DNA of 64,000 nucleotides from Callaeas wilsoni (taxonomy: Eukaryota; Chordata; Aves; Passeriformes; Callaeidae): the NCBI GenBank assembly GCA_013398955.1, contig VWPU01005333.1, positions 1-64,000 of the forward strand, in the 5' to 3' direction. Positions 1 to 12,270 of the stretch are shown in pieces. Each line of letters starts with the position of its first letter. The first letter of the stretch is position 1. Under the pieces are notes generated by a model. The model had not been told where the DNA came from and searched no databases. It was given only the letters and a program-made list of their open reading frames with translations. The position numbers and the translations under genes were made by a program.

Positions 1-490
1 GGCTGAACCGGGGCCCGGGCGGGCAGAAGGCGGAGAGCCGGCGGCCAGAGCCGGGAACAGCCCGTGCTCCCTCCGGCAGCGAGGCGTGCGCGCCCCGGCT
101 GCCCTCAGTGCTGCCCCCTCCAGCGATTGTTAGGGGCTGTCGGGGGCTCCTTTGTCCGTTCGCGTGTGGGGTTTTTTAGGGCTTTTTGCACATTTCCTCA
201 CAGCCTCAGGGACCAACAGAGACGGGGAAGTTTCTAAAATTTCATCATTCCACACACCGCCTCCGGAGAGCACCTTGGCGGGGAAGGTGGCGCAGCTGTC
301 ACAGGTGCGGGACAATTGGGATCGGCGGGGAACGGGAGTCACGGGCTGCCCGTCACTCACCGACAGCACCCGGGCAGTTTCGGCACTGACGCGTCTCGAA
401 ACTGGCGGGGGTGCCTGAGTCACCCCGCACCGCAGCCCCCGGCCGTGCCCTCAGCATCGCTCCAGAGCCTGACGTGCCTTGGCCGCAAAC
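1..490. promoter_or_regulatory. CpG island at the left edge
   Basis: The first 490 bases are GC-rich with frequent CpG (about seven per 60 bases in each of the first two lines), then composition drops abruptly to AT-rich after about 500. Such islands mark promoters in vertebrates. No convincing start codon or splice-bounded coding exon is visible on either strand, so any first coding exon lies beyond the left edge. ZMIZ1 is transcribed leftwards and in mammals is followed on the same strand by PPIF (mitochondrial cyclophilin), so this may be the PPIF promoter and 5' region. That identity is inference from gene order. An antisense or lncRNA promoter is the alternative. Confidence 0.6.
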
Positions 491-3400
491 CTGCCCGAGG
501 GATTACAAGAGTATAGCAGAAGTCCAGGTTTAATATACTGAAATATCGTTCGTGTTTTATATGAAAACAACACCACATATAAATTTAAGTTTTCCTAACT
601 TAGCAACTTAGATGAAAGTACTTAGTACATATGTCAGTCATATTTAGATATTACTTTGAAATCTCCAGTTTCTATCCTGATTCCATATATAAGTACTTCC
701 AAAAGTTTTTCAAATTCTTAATGCCATAAGATGTCTCACAAAAAAGAAGAGAATCAAGCATGATTCTAATAGTTACTTTCACATTTCTTGTATTATAAAT
801 TAGAGTTATTCTAATGAAGGTCACAGTAATGCAACCATGTAGTACAGTATAACAGAATCATACAAAGACAGCCCCTATGTGAGGAATAGTAAACTTTTGA
901 TCCCACCTAAGTTCTTTGTGTCAAGCAGCAGAAGTGCCTTCATCGGTGACATTCACTGAATCAACGGAAAGCTGTCAATCAAGGCACTGCCATAACCACA
1001 AAGATCGGGGCAGAACTATAACGTGCAATTGCAAACAACTGAGAAATCCTGGATGAGCATCATTTTTCAGGCACACCATCCAGAGAGACCCTTTACTGCT
1101 GATGCTGTAGGGATGACTGTAGCAGGTGCCCTGCTTTCTAACTACAGAACCATATAAAGCTATGTCAAAAGGTCCATCTTGCCCTGAAGGCTCAAAGGAA
1201 TGCCTAAGGAGGAATGAAAACCAGGTAGGGGTGTATTATAGGCCAGTATGCCTTCAACCTGCTACTGCTTTCACTCCAGAGAACTTCCTGAGCTGGATGT
1301 GACTTTGGTATGTAGTCATCTTTCCTTTTTTTGTTCCTCCCATGTATTTATTGGACCAGTTTTAAATCAGCAGCTTCCTTGGCGATGAACTGGAATCTGC
1401 CATTCCCCAGGCCTGCTGCCCAGAGCACCAAGAATCTGTTTGAATATTGCTCCAATCGCCTTCATCTAGTGTGCCTTACTTCTTGAGCTGGAGGACACAA
1501 TTTGTTTGGTATCTCTGTCATACAGACCTACAGCTCTTCTCCTCTCAAGACTGAAGAGTCACAGCCAACTCAATGATTATTTATAACAAAGCTCTTCCAT
1601 GTCTTTGGATCGTCTTTATTATCCTTCTCTGAGCTACTCCACTTTTATGGATTTTTGGGATAAGGGGATCTTTGCACAGTATTCAAGATAAAGATGAACA
1701 ATGACTTACTTTGTGCATACAGTGCCATGCTGGTATTTTCTATTGCTTTACCAATAATCTGAAGGTGACTTTTTTTTAAAAATTATTTTTTATTTTTTTA
1801 ATATGAGCTAAATCAGTGCTTCTACCTAGCTTGTAATATCTTCTCAGCTTCAAGTCCATTTTTGGTAAATTTTGACTTCTCTTAATCTAATCATCAACCA
1901 CTTCTCTAGTGACCGTTAAAAAACCTCACACTCCTTTTTAATAATGTTTTAATTGCAGCCACTAGCCCAAATCAAAGTTAGATGTTCTGTTTATACCTAT
2001 TAACAATGGACAGTTCTGGCCCTGAAGGATTTATTATTTAATAAATGAGACAAAAGATGAGCAAAAGAAAATACCATGTTGTTTCACACTTAGGAAACAC
2101 AGGTGAAATAGCTTTGGACTGTTTTGCTCAGAAGAGTTCACAGACATCTTTGGTAGAGCAAACAATGCAGTTTTCCTCATTTGCAGGCCTTGGTGAGAAG
2201 ACAAAACAGCAGTGATTTTTTTATTTGAGAATATGGACTGAATTATTATCTCTAGGTTTATGCAATAAAGCTACTAAATCACTTGTTATGGTCTACTCCT
2301 GCAGAGTCAGATGAATTACAACTCATGCAGACAGCTTGACTAGGAACTTGTGAATTACAGAGGTCACTTTCCAAGAAGGACAGAAAAAGGTCTCCAAAAA
2401 TTGTCAAAGGCCACTATATCACTGCCAAATGAGGCTCAGAGCTAGCTCAGCAAACTGATGTGATTTTAGGGGAGCTTTGAACACATCCATTTGTAGTCAC
2501 GTTCATCGTTGAAACTCTGCAAGATGTGGCAGGGAGATAAGTACATTTGGCTGGAAAATGAATGCACCCCATGCTAAACTAGATAGGCAACAGAGCATGG
2601 GTGCAGACAAAAGTCAAGAGAAGTGCTTCAGCAGAGCTATCAGGGATATGGGTACCTGCCCTTACAGATTTCATCATCCCTCTCCCTTCCCCCAAAATCA
2701 TGTAGAAGTTAGAGATAGATAAACAAGGAGGGCCCTTTGGAAATTTGTTTCTAAATAGATAATTTTTAAAACCACCTACTAGAGGACCCTTCTTATGTTG
2801 TAGCAGAGAAATTCCTGCACAGGAGAAAGATCCTTGAATGATACAATAACAGAATTTCATGCTGATATATTACTTACAGCTTAAAAGTCTTCATAAAGAC
2901 TATTCAGTAACTGATTAAATATTACCACCCTTGTGCCAAGACAGCTAGGGAACAATAACAGTGGTTAAGTGGCTCTTCCAAAGAAACAGAAGGAATAAAT
3001 GCTTGAAAGGTGACCTAAAATTTGGGAATTTTGATTTCAAGGGTCATGAAATGGTGTTACCCCAGCAGACAGAGCACTGGTAAAAAGGTGATATGCATTC
3101 CTGATTCCAACTGCATGCCTACTCATTTGTGACACAGGAATGTAGGTTAATTGTTAATCTTGGATTGATGCTGTTGGCAGATGTGAGAAGATCACATTTT
3201 GCAATCTACCAACTGCAAGAATGCAACTGCATGGAACTCAGAATGGTCTGTGGCCCATTTTGATATGCTGCGTGCTTGGATCATAAAAACTCAAATACAG
3301 GCTGCAGCAATCTACCACTAAATGCATTGCACAGGAAAATCACTTCATATTGTGATACAGGGAATTCCCACGATACTGATTTTGACATTCATTATAAGAA

Positions 3401-6400
3401 CTCTTGCACATATGGGACATGGTTATCTCAAGGACTCTGCTAATCAGGACTGCTTAATAAGGAGAGGTCATACAGGTACTCAGCTTGATTTTAAGTGAGG
3501 AGAGCAGGAATTTGCAGTGGGCATTCCCACCCTCCACCTGCAGAGCCTGGATGTGTTGCACTTCAAAAGACTCAGCATAATATTTTCTTCAAGGTTTTCA
3601 CTACGCTAGAAGATGAGAGAAGAGCTGGAAAGAAACTCTGTGATCTCTATCTGTGATATGCATTTATTTATGAATGGGGACTGAAGTGGGGGAGATGGTG
3701 AAAGACCTTTCCATTACACTAAGTGATTGCAGTGTGAAATTAAACTATACAAGAGCTCAAAGGGCATAGAGTGGCCACATAGGTACACTTAGGGATAAAA
3801 AGAAAAAATGCTAATAAATATTTCCCCCGATCAAGGTTTCCTCCTAGGAACTTGTAGTAACTCAGCTCACTACGTGAACATTCTCTCCAGCACACATTGT
3901 ACATAAAGGAGCAGTTTCCCCACATGACTTCATACTAATTACCTACAAATAGTCATACAAGAAAAACCTCAATCCACTCATGCTCTTTACAGCTGTGATT
4001 AGCATTTTCGTTTCAGAACTTCTGAGTGACACTGCTGGCCCGGAATTCATTACTCAATCTCCCTGCATAATGCATGGCAAGCCGCTGCTGGTGTGTCACA
4101 GTGCCCTGTGCAGTGCCCAGGGCACCCTGCAGCTGCCTGCAGCTTCCCAGTTTGTCCATACACTGCAACAGCTGCCAACAGATAGGTCACAGCAGCCTGG
4201 CAAAGCACGTAGGACATTTAAAATGCCTGGTTTTAGTTCCCAGGGAAAAAGTAGCTACTACTCCCCGTGGCCTCTGGACATTGATAGGTGGTTTGCCTGT
4301 GGATGGGAGAAGTGTTTCATACTTCTGGCGTATTGCCAAAACAGAGATGATACTTTCCCATTTCACTGCTTTCATCTTTGGAGTGAGACATGGCATTCAT
4401 AACACACTTTGCAAATGCAGAGCTACTGAACTTACCAAGTATAACCCATATTACACTGAAAAACTTGTATCTTCTTGTGTACACAGACTTTTCTTTTGTA
4501 ATACCCTGTATCTGAATGTCTCTGATTCAGTGGGGAAGTTGAGGTTCATAACTGCTTTTCAGACCCTCGAGTGAGAAGTTTGAACCAATGTGTTTGGTTT
4601 ACTGATCTGAGAGGGAGGGAGAAGCTTTCCAAAGTGCATCAAGAAATTAGGCATAAAATTTCTGTGATGTTTAGATCCTTCGTGCACCTTCTGAAAAATC
4701 TTCGCTGGGGAATTTGATTCTAATTTTTTTTTCTTTTCAAACTTTCTCTTACATACCTGGTTGAGATGGGTACACAACTCAGCAAAGGAACTGTAAGATT
4801 CATCCACAGTATGTGTCGGTTAAAGCTACAACAAGAATAATTTGGATAGATGGTTTAAGAATGTTGTCATTTGAGGAAATGCTTCTGTATGAGGCGCATG
4901 TGTAATATCCTTAAGTAGCTGCCAGAGTCCCACTACTAGGAGTTGCCAAGTATTAAGATGCAGCAAGTTACAGGAGCCCTCCTACCTTTAAAACCACAGA
5001 AATTTCAATGGTAACACAGCTTGAAATTTACCAGGATCACTTCAGTTAATTTACCACCTCTGGTTTGAGTAACAAGTAATAAGGTAATAGTATCAGAAAT
5101 ACTTTTAGAATTGGTTAGTTACCATACTTCATCTTCTATGAGTAAAGTGAGACTGGAACTTTAATCTGCTGCCTGGTAAAGACTTGGGTTTTATTGAGTT
5201 TGCCTTGTGTGCAAATCTATAAATATATATTTTTTATATATCTATAAAATACAGATCTACACCTATATTTATATACGTAATATAGATATAACATACATTA
5301 TACATAGCATATCAGTAACAGCTGCCTCTGTACCTTGTACAGGATGCATTATCCTGTCTGCTCTAAACTAATTCTAACAATAATCATAGTTTTGGGACAT
5401 ATTTTTTAGTTGTGGAACTTCACAGTTGGAAGCTACAAATGGTCAGATAACATCAGTTTGAACAAGAATCACCTAGAAATTAAAAGCTTTACAGATATAA
5501 CAAGACTAAAAAAATTACACCAGTTATTGCATAATGCACAACTCTGCTGGAAGCAACCTCACCACACAGAATCTCAGATTTCTCTCTGCTTTTTTTGCCA
5601 TTTCCCTACAGAAAGCATTGCTTAACTTCAGCATGTAACAGCAGTACTACATGAGTTAGCATGGAACCTTATGACGTACTTATATGACGTAACTGCAATG
5701 TGACCATCACCTGAATACACAACGTGCCACCAACCGAGCTCTCAAGCTGTCAGATGCAAATTAATGTGTCACATTTACAGTCAAAGAACATCATCTCGGG
5801 ATAATGAAGCGTTTGGTGAATTATTTCAAAGCTAAGGGTAAGAAGTTCTCTTCTCTGACTCAGTGCCACTTCAGCACATTTTGCCATCAGTTTGATAGTG
5901 GCAATATGGAAGCCACGCTTCTTCCCAGAGGAACCGTCCTTCTTAACTTGGAAAGAAAACTGCTAGGACTTCTTGTGAAAGAACATGTTCTGAATAACTT
6001 TCTGAACTGAGTGCTACAGCCAGTCACTAACTAGGAAGCTCACCAGACATATAATGGATAAAATTCACTCTTCATCCATGTCTTAAAAACATACCTTCAG
6101 AGAAACACATAAATAAGGAAAAGGAGCACTGATTATAAATTTGAAATGTAAAAAGTCTCAATAAATTGAAATATGCATTAAAAACACACTAAGACTTCAA
6201 GTCCAGCGTTCATTAAATAAATATGGGGAATTTCAATTGTTTTTGCAAACCAAAATATCTAAAAATCATATTTGTCTTTTCTTCATGTTTAACTAGTTAA
6301 AATTTATTAAAATTAGCAACCTGTCTCTGTGTTCACAATAATCAGTGTGTTCATATGAAACTAAGGTGACAAATTAAATGTGCCAGAATATCCTTAATAA

Positions 6401-7867
6401 AAGCTAAAACAACCAACATCATGAAACAGCTATGGAAGAACTGGAAAGTCTAAACTGTAAAATTCCATTAAAAATTAAACTGCTCCTAACTCTGACCTAG
6501 GGGCAGACCGTGACTGATAATCCTAGATGTCTGTCACCTACCTTTTAGGATGTCTAACACAGCCCAAAAGGTGCAAAGCGTATTTAGGAGTGGTAAATAC
6601 CAGCGTTAACTTTGCTGTAACTGGATCTATCAAAAAGGACCGTGAGTGCAGTATTTGGAAAGATACTGGCCAAACCAAGCAGACATATTCAACAGACAGG
6701 GCAAGGAGCCTTCTCTCATCTAGCCCACAAAAGGGAAGGATTTTAACAGAAGGCTATACTTCAACTGTAGGAAACCAATCACGGTCTAGGCAAGGCGTTT
6801 CTGGAAATGAGGATGAACTGTTGGGCAAACCAACCTGTCAGCCCACCTGTGCCACGCTGTGTGCTAATGCCTGCAGGACTCATGACCTAATTGCTGTCTG
6901 CTTGCTTTATAAACAAAATTGCATCATTGATTAGGTTCCTTGGGGGCCACTGCTACATTCCCCTGGAAAATTCTGTAGACTGGTGGAAAGAAGACATCTG
7001 AGCAGAAGCTTTTGGTGGTCTGTCTGATGCAAGAAAAATCTTGTGTTCTTTTTAGACAAAACGGATATGAATAGTGCATTGAGGCAATGACAGACATTAG
7101 GAGCAATATCCTACGTAAGAGTCAGTAGGACTTGAGTGACACAAAGTGGAAAACTGTATTAAGGTGATGTGCTGGTAATAATTCAAAATGTAAAAAAGAA
7201 AGGCTCGTGACTGGAAGTTCACAATGCAGGACGATTTGTGCAGATGTGGAATTTAAGCAGATAAAAGAGAAGTGGGTTCTGGTTAATTACACATACAAAT
7301 ATAAGACTAAGTACACAAATATAAAAACACATTTTTTAATTTTAAAGGGAAACAGAGAAGGGTAACAAATTAAAGAATTATATATAGAATATCAGGTGAG
7401 AGTTGTACAGCTGTTTTATGTGCTGACTAGCTCACTTGAAATGAAAGCAAACAGCTCTATGCACAGGACTCCCATCCCCACTGTCCAAGCAGAAAAGAGA
7501 CAAGGGGTCTGTCCCCCTTCCATGTTTCTAATTGTTTTCAACGTGTTACTCCTGTAAAAGGCACGATCGAGTGCATGGCAACAGAATACAATGTGCACAA
7601 ACAAAATAACATGATTCAGAGATCCACACTGACGAGGAGTAGAGAAGAAAGGCAGGGAAATAAGCTTGTCCTGAAGTTGTTCAACAATTGATTAGCACAT
7701 GGATTAACAGAGAAGTCACAGATACTCGTGCAGGTGGCTCTCTGGAAGCACACGCGGAGTGCACGACACACAGAACACACTGCCAGGACATGGGACAGGA
7801 GACACCAGCATCAACTGTACACACACATCTTACCTATCCTGGGGTCCTCAGGTGACATCTGACAGAG

Positions 7868-7951
7868 ATACCACTTTCAGGATTGTTGCAGCCTCCTCAG
7901 ATTTCAGAAATACCACTTTCAGGACTGTTGCAGCCTCCTCAGACTTCAAAG
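7868..7951. repeat. 42-bp tandem duplication
   Basis: Two adjacent copies of a 42-bp unit, the first starting at 7868 and the second at 7910, share ATACCACTTTCAGG and TGTTGCAGCCTCCTCAGA with only a few substitutions. The period is divisible by three, so an overlapping minus-strand reading frame shows a 14-residue repeat, but nothing else suggests that it is translated. It lies in intergenic DNA downstream of ZMIZ1. Confidence 0.85.
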
Positions 7952-8283
7952 TAAGCTTGAAAAATGTACAGTGCTTAGGGACATCACTCGAGCTCTTCGT
8001 GCTTTCCTCCAGCTGTACAGTGCCAAAGTCAGTTTGCACTATGTCCTGCTGACGCTTCTGGGGAGCTTCCAGGAAAACAGAATACCAAAACCAAAACAGT
8101 TATTAATTATGTGCTGGAATGGATAAATACTTCTTGTTTCACTATTGTGTACACTGTAACTCGGTTTTATTATCCTAAAAACTCCACTGGAATGGGTAGT
8201 GCCACCAAGGAAGGCAGAAATTCAGAGTCAGAAAGAAATTATTTTTCCCAATATTGAGAAAATAAATCCCTAGTCTAGATTTA

Positions 8284-8340
8284 TACATACATATATATAT
8301 AAAAAAATATAGATATACACACATACACACACTTGTGTGT
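8284..8340. repeat. AT/CA-rich simple sequence
   Basis: A run of TA and CATA units passes into CA dinucleotides and ends in TGTGTGT. This is low-complexity DNA of microsatellite type. Confidence 0.7.
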
Positions 8341-9232
8341 ACCTCAATCAACAACAAAGACTTGTGCCCTTGCGGAGGTGTGGAATAATTGCTATACGTG
8401 CTTGCATTCTCATATTGTGAAATGGTTGTTTGTTCCCAGGTATTTGAATGTATTTCAAAGGTGGGTTCAGCCTAAACGCCTTCAGAAATGCCATATTCAA
8501 ATACAGAGATACTCAGCAGCTCTGTTAAAACAAGTTCTCAGCTGCAGTGAGTGGTGCCTGTGGCTGTGGCTCTGTTTGGTGCAGAACTCTGCCATGCCAT
8601 GGCTGCTGTTGCTATCCTGTGTGTACTCCTTGTGTCACCATTCAGGCTGCTTACAGCTGAGCAGGTAGATAAACTAAGCAGATTTGTAACTCAAAGACTG
8701 CATTTAGAACCCGAATGCTTCAAATTTAGGATGGAGATGCATTAAGAAAAAAATAGTCTAATTTCACTTTAATGGCAGGTTCCAACTGAAAGAAAAGTAT
8801 CAAACTTGGAAGAATTTAAAACAAAGGTGCTGGATGTTTAATACCTCCACATGTGCCAATCCCAGAGAGAAGCCATCCTTTCCTGTTATTCATATCACAT
8901 AAAGATTTCATTTCAAAGTAATTATTACTTGTTTGGGAGAGAGGCAGTGCCCTGCATACTGAACAGCAAGTTACCAATACCTTGCTTGGCAGGGACTTTT
9001 TTCTGTGTGATCCCATGTTTGCATTCACAATCTCTTTTTCATCTTCTGTCTCCGGGGTGGTTCACACCTTTCCCTTCCTGTACCAGGTCCTGCTCTCTGA
9101 AAAAGCTACACCTTGTGCGACTGACTTTCACATTAACTCAAACCAGGAAGGGCAAAGGGGAATTCATGGTTTCAAAAAGAAACTCAAAATTTACAAAGCA
9201 GCTGCCAATTAGTCAGACCTTAATTTTGCAAA

Positions 9233-9238
9233 TTTATT
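9233..9238 (-). terminator. ZMIZ1: Polyadenylation signal AATAAA (distal)
   Basis: A canonical AATAAA on the minus strand in an AT-rich setting about 4.47 kb past the stop codon. It is the farthest such signal consistent with the expected ZMIZ1 3' UTR length, so it is proposed as the main cleavage signal. Usage is inferred. Confidence 0.5.
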
Positions 9239-9386
9239 TAGGAAAAAAAAAATTAACATGAGCAAATGAGAATACTTCAGTGTTACAACAGAGTATATAA
9301 ATGTCTAGCAATAGTCAAATAATTTGATCTTTAAATACAAAATAACCACATGAACACCTAATATACAGGTTTCATCTGAATACATA

Positions 9387-9392
9387 TTTATT
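9387..9392 (-). terminator. ZMIZ1: Polyadenylation signal AATAAA (second)
   Basis: A second AATAAA on the minus strand about 150 bases before the distal one. It could be an alternative cleavage signal with nearly the same 3' end. Confidence 0.35.
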
Positions 9393-9492
9393 AGATAAAT
9401 ATTAGGTTGTCACATCATCTAACTACATACAGTTTTGCAAGACTAAAAATCACAATTAATTTTTCTGACCAGTTTAAAGTATGAAATGATTG

Positions 9493-9513
9493 CATTGTAC
9501 TGTACATACAATG
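9493..9513. repeat. Short perfect inverted repeat
   Basis: CATTGTA at 9493-9499 and TACAATG at 9507-9513 are perfect reverse complements separated by seven bases, within the 3' UTR. It could form a small 7-bp hairpin in RNA. Palindromes of this size are common by chance. Confidence 0.4.
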
Positions 9514-10708
9514 TACAAACAAAGACAATGGCCGTTTTTGCATGTTACCTCAGATTGTACTTTTTTTTTTTTTTAATTCTCCTCTGATCGTGATATCAAA
9601 AATTGTACAAAGTATGAATTTGGTTACAATTTTTTTTTAATCCCCGTATTTTTCTTCATTATTTCTGTAGCACCCTAAAAATACACAGGTGATAGACTAG
9701 TACACGTAAGCTAAATATTACATGTAGATAAAACAAAACAAAACAAAGGATCAGAGTATATTACAGAAGTGAAAGTGGAACAAATGCTGAGACTCCACAA
9801 ACGCTAACAAACAGGATTCATTTTCCACATAAGATGGAGCTTCAAGCTTTTTTTTTTTTCCTGCGAAATAAAAACAATGCACATTCCAAGGAAAATGAAT
9901 GCATTTCTGTTAACATGTCTCTATTTGTCATTTACATATGTACAGCTGTCCCTTGAGTCTCCGCTGCAGACACTGGCGTGTATCTGTCAGTCCTATAATA
10001 ATGTCTTGGCAGCAGAACTGTAGATCTCTGTGGGTTCTTTCCCAGATGAACTTCCATAGGGAAACGATTAAAAGGTAAACAAACAAAAAAATAAGAAGAA
10101 AAATACTACTGGAATCTCCTCATATAATAATTAAGCTTTGAAAGAAATGACTGTGATTACCCTATTTGCTAGGTTTTTTTCTCTAAACTTTAATACGGCA
10201 GTGAACAGATAAAAAAATAACTAAATTTTCAGAAGCTTTTTCATACTGACTTCACTATACAGTACCTGATTTTAGCTGACAGATCAATTTTAAAACTGTC
10301 TCAAATGTCCAACATTTGGGTGATGGGTAAAAACTGTATTTTCTTTTTTAAGTTCTGCTTAGAAACCAAACGTTTCTGTAAGTTTAAAGATGTCAACTGT
10401 CCGCTTTAATTATCTATTACTGTACAAAGCAGATGCCAACACTGCTCCAAACATATTGCTAATATCTATGGGGCTTTTTTTCCCTTTATGCTTTCCAACA
10501 GGTACTTTTAAATGATACATTTTAAATACTACCAGTTAGCAAAAGGTCAATCCTTAACACACCTGGCTTAAAATACTAATATTCTGTTTAAGAGAAAATT
10601 AATTTTAGGTGACTAACTTAGCTGCTCAGGAATCAGTGGAGAATGGAATATTAAATAGAATCAATAAAAAAAATCAGAGCAACCAGTTTCAACTAATAAT
10701 GAGAAATC

Positions 10709-10714
10709 TTTATT
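10709..10714 (-). terminator. ZMIZ1: Internal polyadenylation signal candidate
   Basis: A canonical AATAAA on the minus strand about 3.0 kb past the stop codon. Use would give a 3' UTR shortened by about 1.5 kb and would lose the 9.2-10.7 kb segment. There is no direct evidence of use. Confidence 0.3.
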
Positions 10715-11624
10715 CCCAAACCTATGGCTTAAGGAACTTACCCCCCAAATAGAAAAAACGAACTCTAAGGGCATAAAGTCAGTTTATCATTAACCACCTC
10801 TGCACATGACTTCCAGACCTATATAAAAAATGCAGCAAAAAACCAGGGGGAAACTACTACAGGAAAATGGCTACAAAACACGTCCGTATCCATAACTGAA
10901 CAATGGTCTTTCCTAGGAATTGTGTGATAGCAGCACCACACCACAACCATATTACCATGTATTACACCAAGGTATCTTTAATATTCTGCAGAGATCCTCT
11001 ACAGGTTGTCAAGCCTACATAAGAAAAAAGACACTTCTAAGCAGAATAAAATATACTATACTGTTTCCCTCCCCCACCCACCAACATCCCTAAGTGTCTT
11101 TGCCCCAGTTGCAGAGCCTGGAGCACCAGTACAGCGATATAAATATGGTACCAAACAGATTTGCTGCTTGCCTTAGTGCATCTTTACCTGGTCAGACAGC
11201 TGGTCCTACGTGTTCTGCTCACTTGGGCAAACGAACAAACTCTGCCATTACCAGCTCACGATCGCCACAGCCAATGAACACCAGCTGGGGTTTCTTTTTC
11301 CCCAGGCAATCACTTTTTCCCTAGGCAAACACAATTATGTTTCCATGACAGAGCTGGGCCCTGATAATCCAGGTACTGCCTGATGTATCAATTCGTTCAT
11401 CACATAAATGGATATGAAATTTGGGCTAACTTACCAAAAGAAAATAGGGGGAAAAAAAACCAAAACCCAACTCCCTTATTCTGTTAAAGAACCCTCAATT
11501 TTCTTTTTTAAAAAAGGACCCATATTTTTCTTCAGACAAGGTATTTAAAAACACCAGCAAAAGTATAACCAGATCATGAAAATGTTGAATATTATCAAAG
11601 ACAATACTAAAATATTCACAAAGA

Positions 11625-11632
11625 TATTTACA
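11625..11632 (-). promoter_or_regulatory. ZMIZ1: Pumilio-response-element-like motif in 3' UTR
   Basis: The minus strand reads TGTAAATA, an exact match to the UGUANAUA consensus bound by Pumilio proteins, which promote mRNA decay and translational repression. An eight-base match can occur by chance in AT-rich DNA. Function is inferred from the consensus only. Confidence 0.35.
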
Positions 11633-12250
11633 ATAGCAATTCTTAAAATAATTGATTTTGCATAATGAACAGCGCCTTTCTTAAAAAAACTTGAAAGAGG
11701 AAAAATATAAGTGTGGGACCATTTCTACATAATACGTTTGACAGATTCAATACTCCTACTGGAAAATAAAAGAACTAAACCGCCATTTCCTTTAATATCT
11801 ACAGCAAGGTGCTGCTGACTAGCATATATATACCACAACGCATGTACAGCAGTAGTGGGAAATGTTAACAAAAAGAGCAAAATAAAACAAAAAATGCAAA
11901 GAATTTACAAATATGACTTTGGTGAGGAAAGCAAATCCAGAGTCGTAAGCACAGAGCATGCCATTTACAGCATTGCAAACTAAACACAGAGGGCTAGGAA
12001 GCTATCTAGTCAAACTGACAGGAACAAACAAAATTTTGCCTGGCACTTCAGTTTAAAATGCATCGTGGCGAGCAAACGAAGGGTGTTTGATTGGATTTGG
12101 GAAGAGGAAAAGGAGTAGGGTCAAATATGCTTTAGTATCAAAAAGAAACAAAACCAATAACTGTACAGTGGGCAAAAGCTGAAATGTTGCACCACGAGGG
12201 CAAAGTTGGCACACATGCACTTCTTACACAGCTACTTTACATCATTTATA

Positions 12251-12270
12251 AGAGAGAGAGAGAGAGAGAG
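12251..12270. repeat. (AG)10 microsatellite in 3' UTR
   Basis: Ten uninterrupted AG dinucleotides (CT in the transcript) lie within the inferred ZMIZ1 3' UTR. Length polymorphism is likely. Confidence 0.9.

Larger units (their letters stand above)
491..9214. other. Intergenic region downstream of ZMIZ1
   Basis: AT-rich DNA with no ORF resembling a known protein, no tRNA or rRNA, and no recognisable transposon. It contains AT-rich simple sequence (about 5218-5290 and 8280-8335, the latter with CA/TG dinucleotides) and a 42-bp tandem duplication at 7868-7951. ORFs of up to 166 codons (for example 4074-4574 on the plus strand) look like chance reading frames: they are unspliced, overlap one another and show no domain. 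ZMIZ1 transcripts using a further-downstream polyadenylation site could extend into the right part. Confidence 0.6.

Noticed and set aside
4074..4574. 166-codon plus-strand frame in the intergenic region, overlapping a 140-codon frame at 3980-4402
   Set aside because: No recognisable domain, two overlapping frames of similar length, no promoter or splice context; fits chance.
6527..6934. 135-codon plus-strand frame
   Set aside because: No similarity recognised and ordinary AT-rich intergenic context; treated as a chance ORF.
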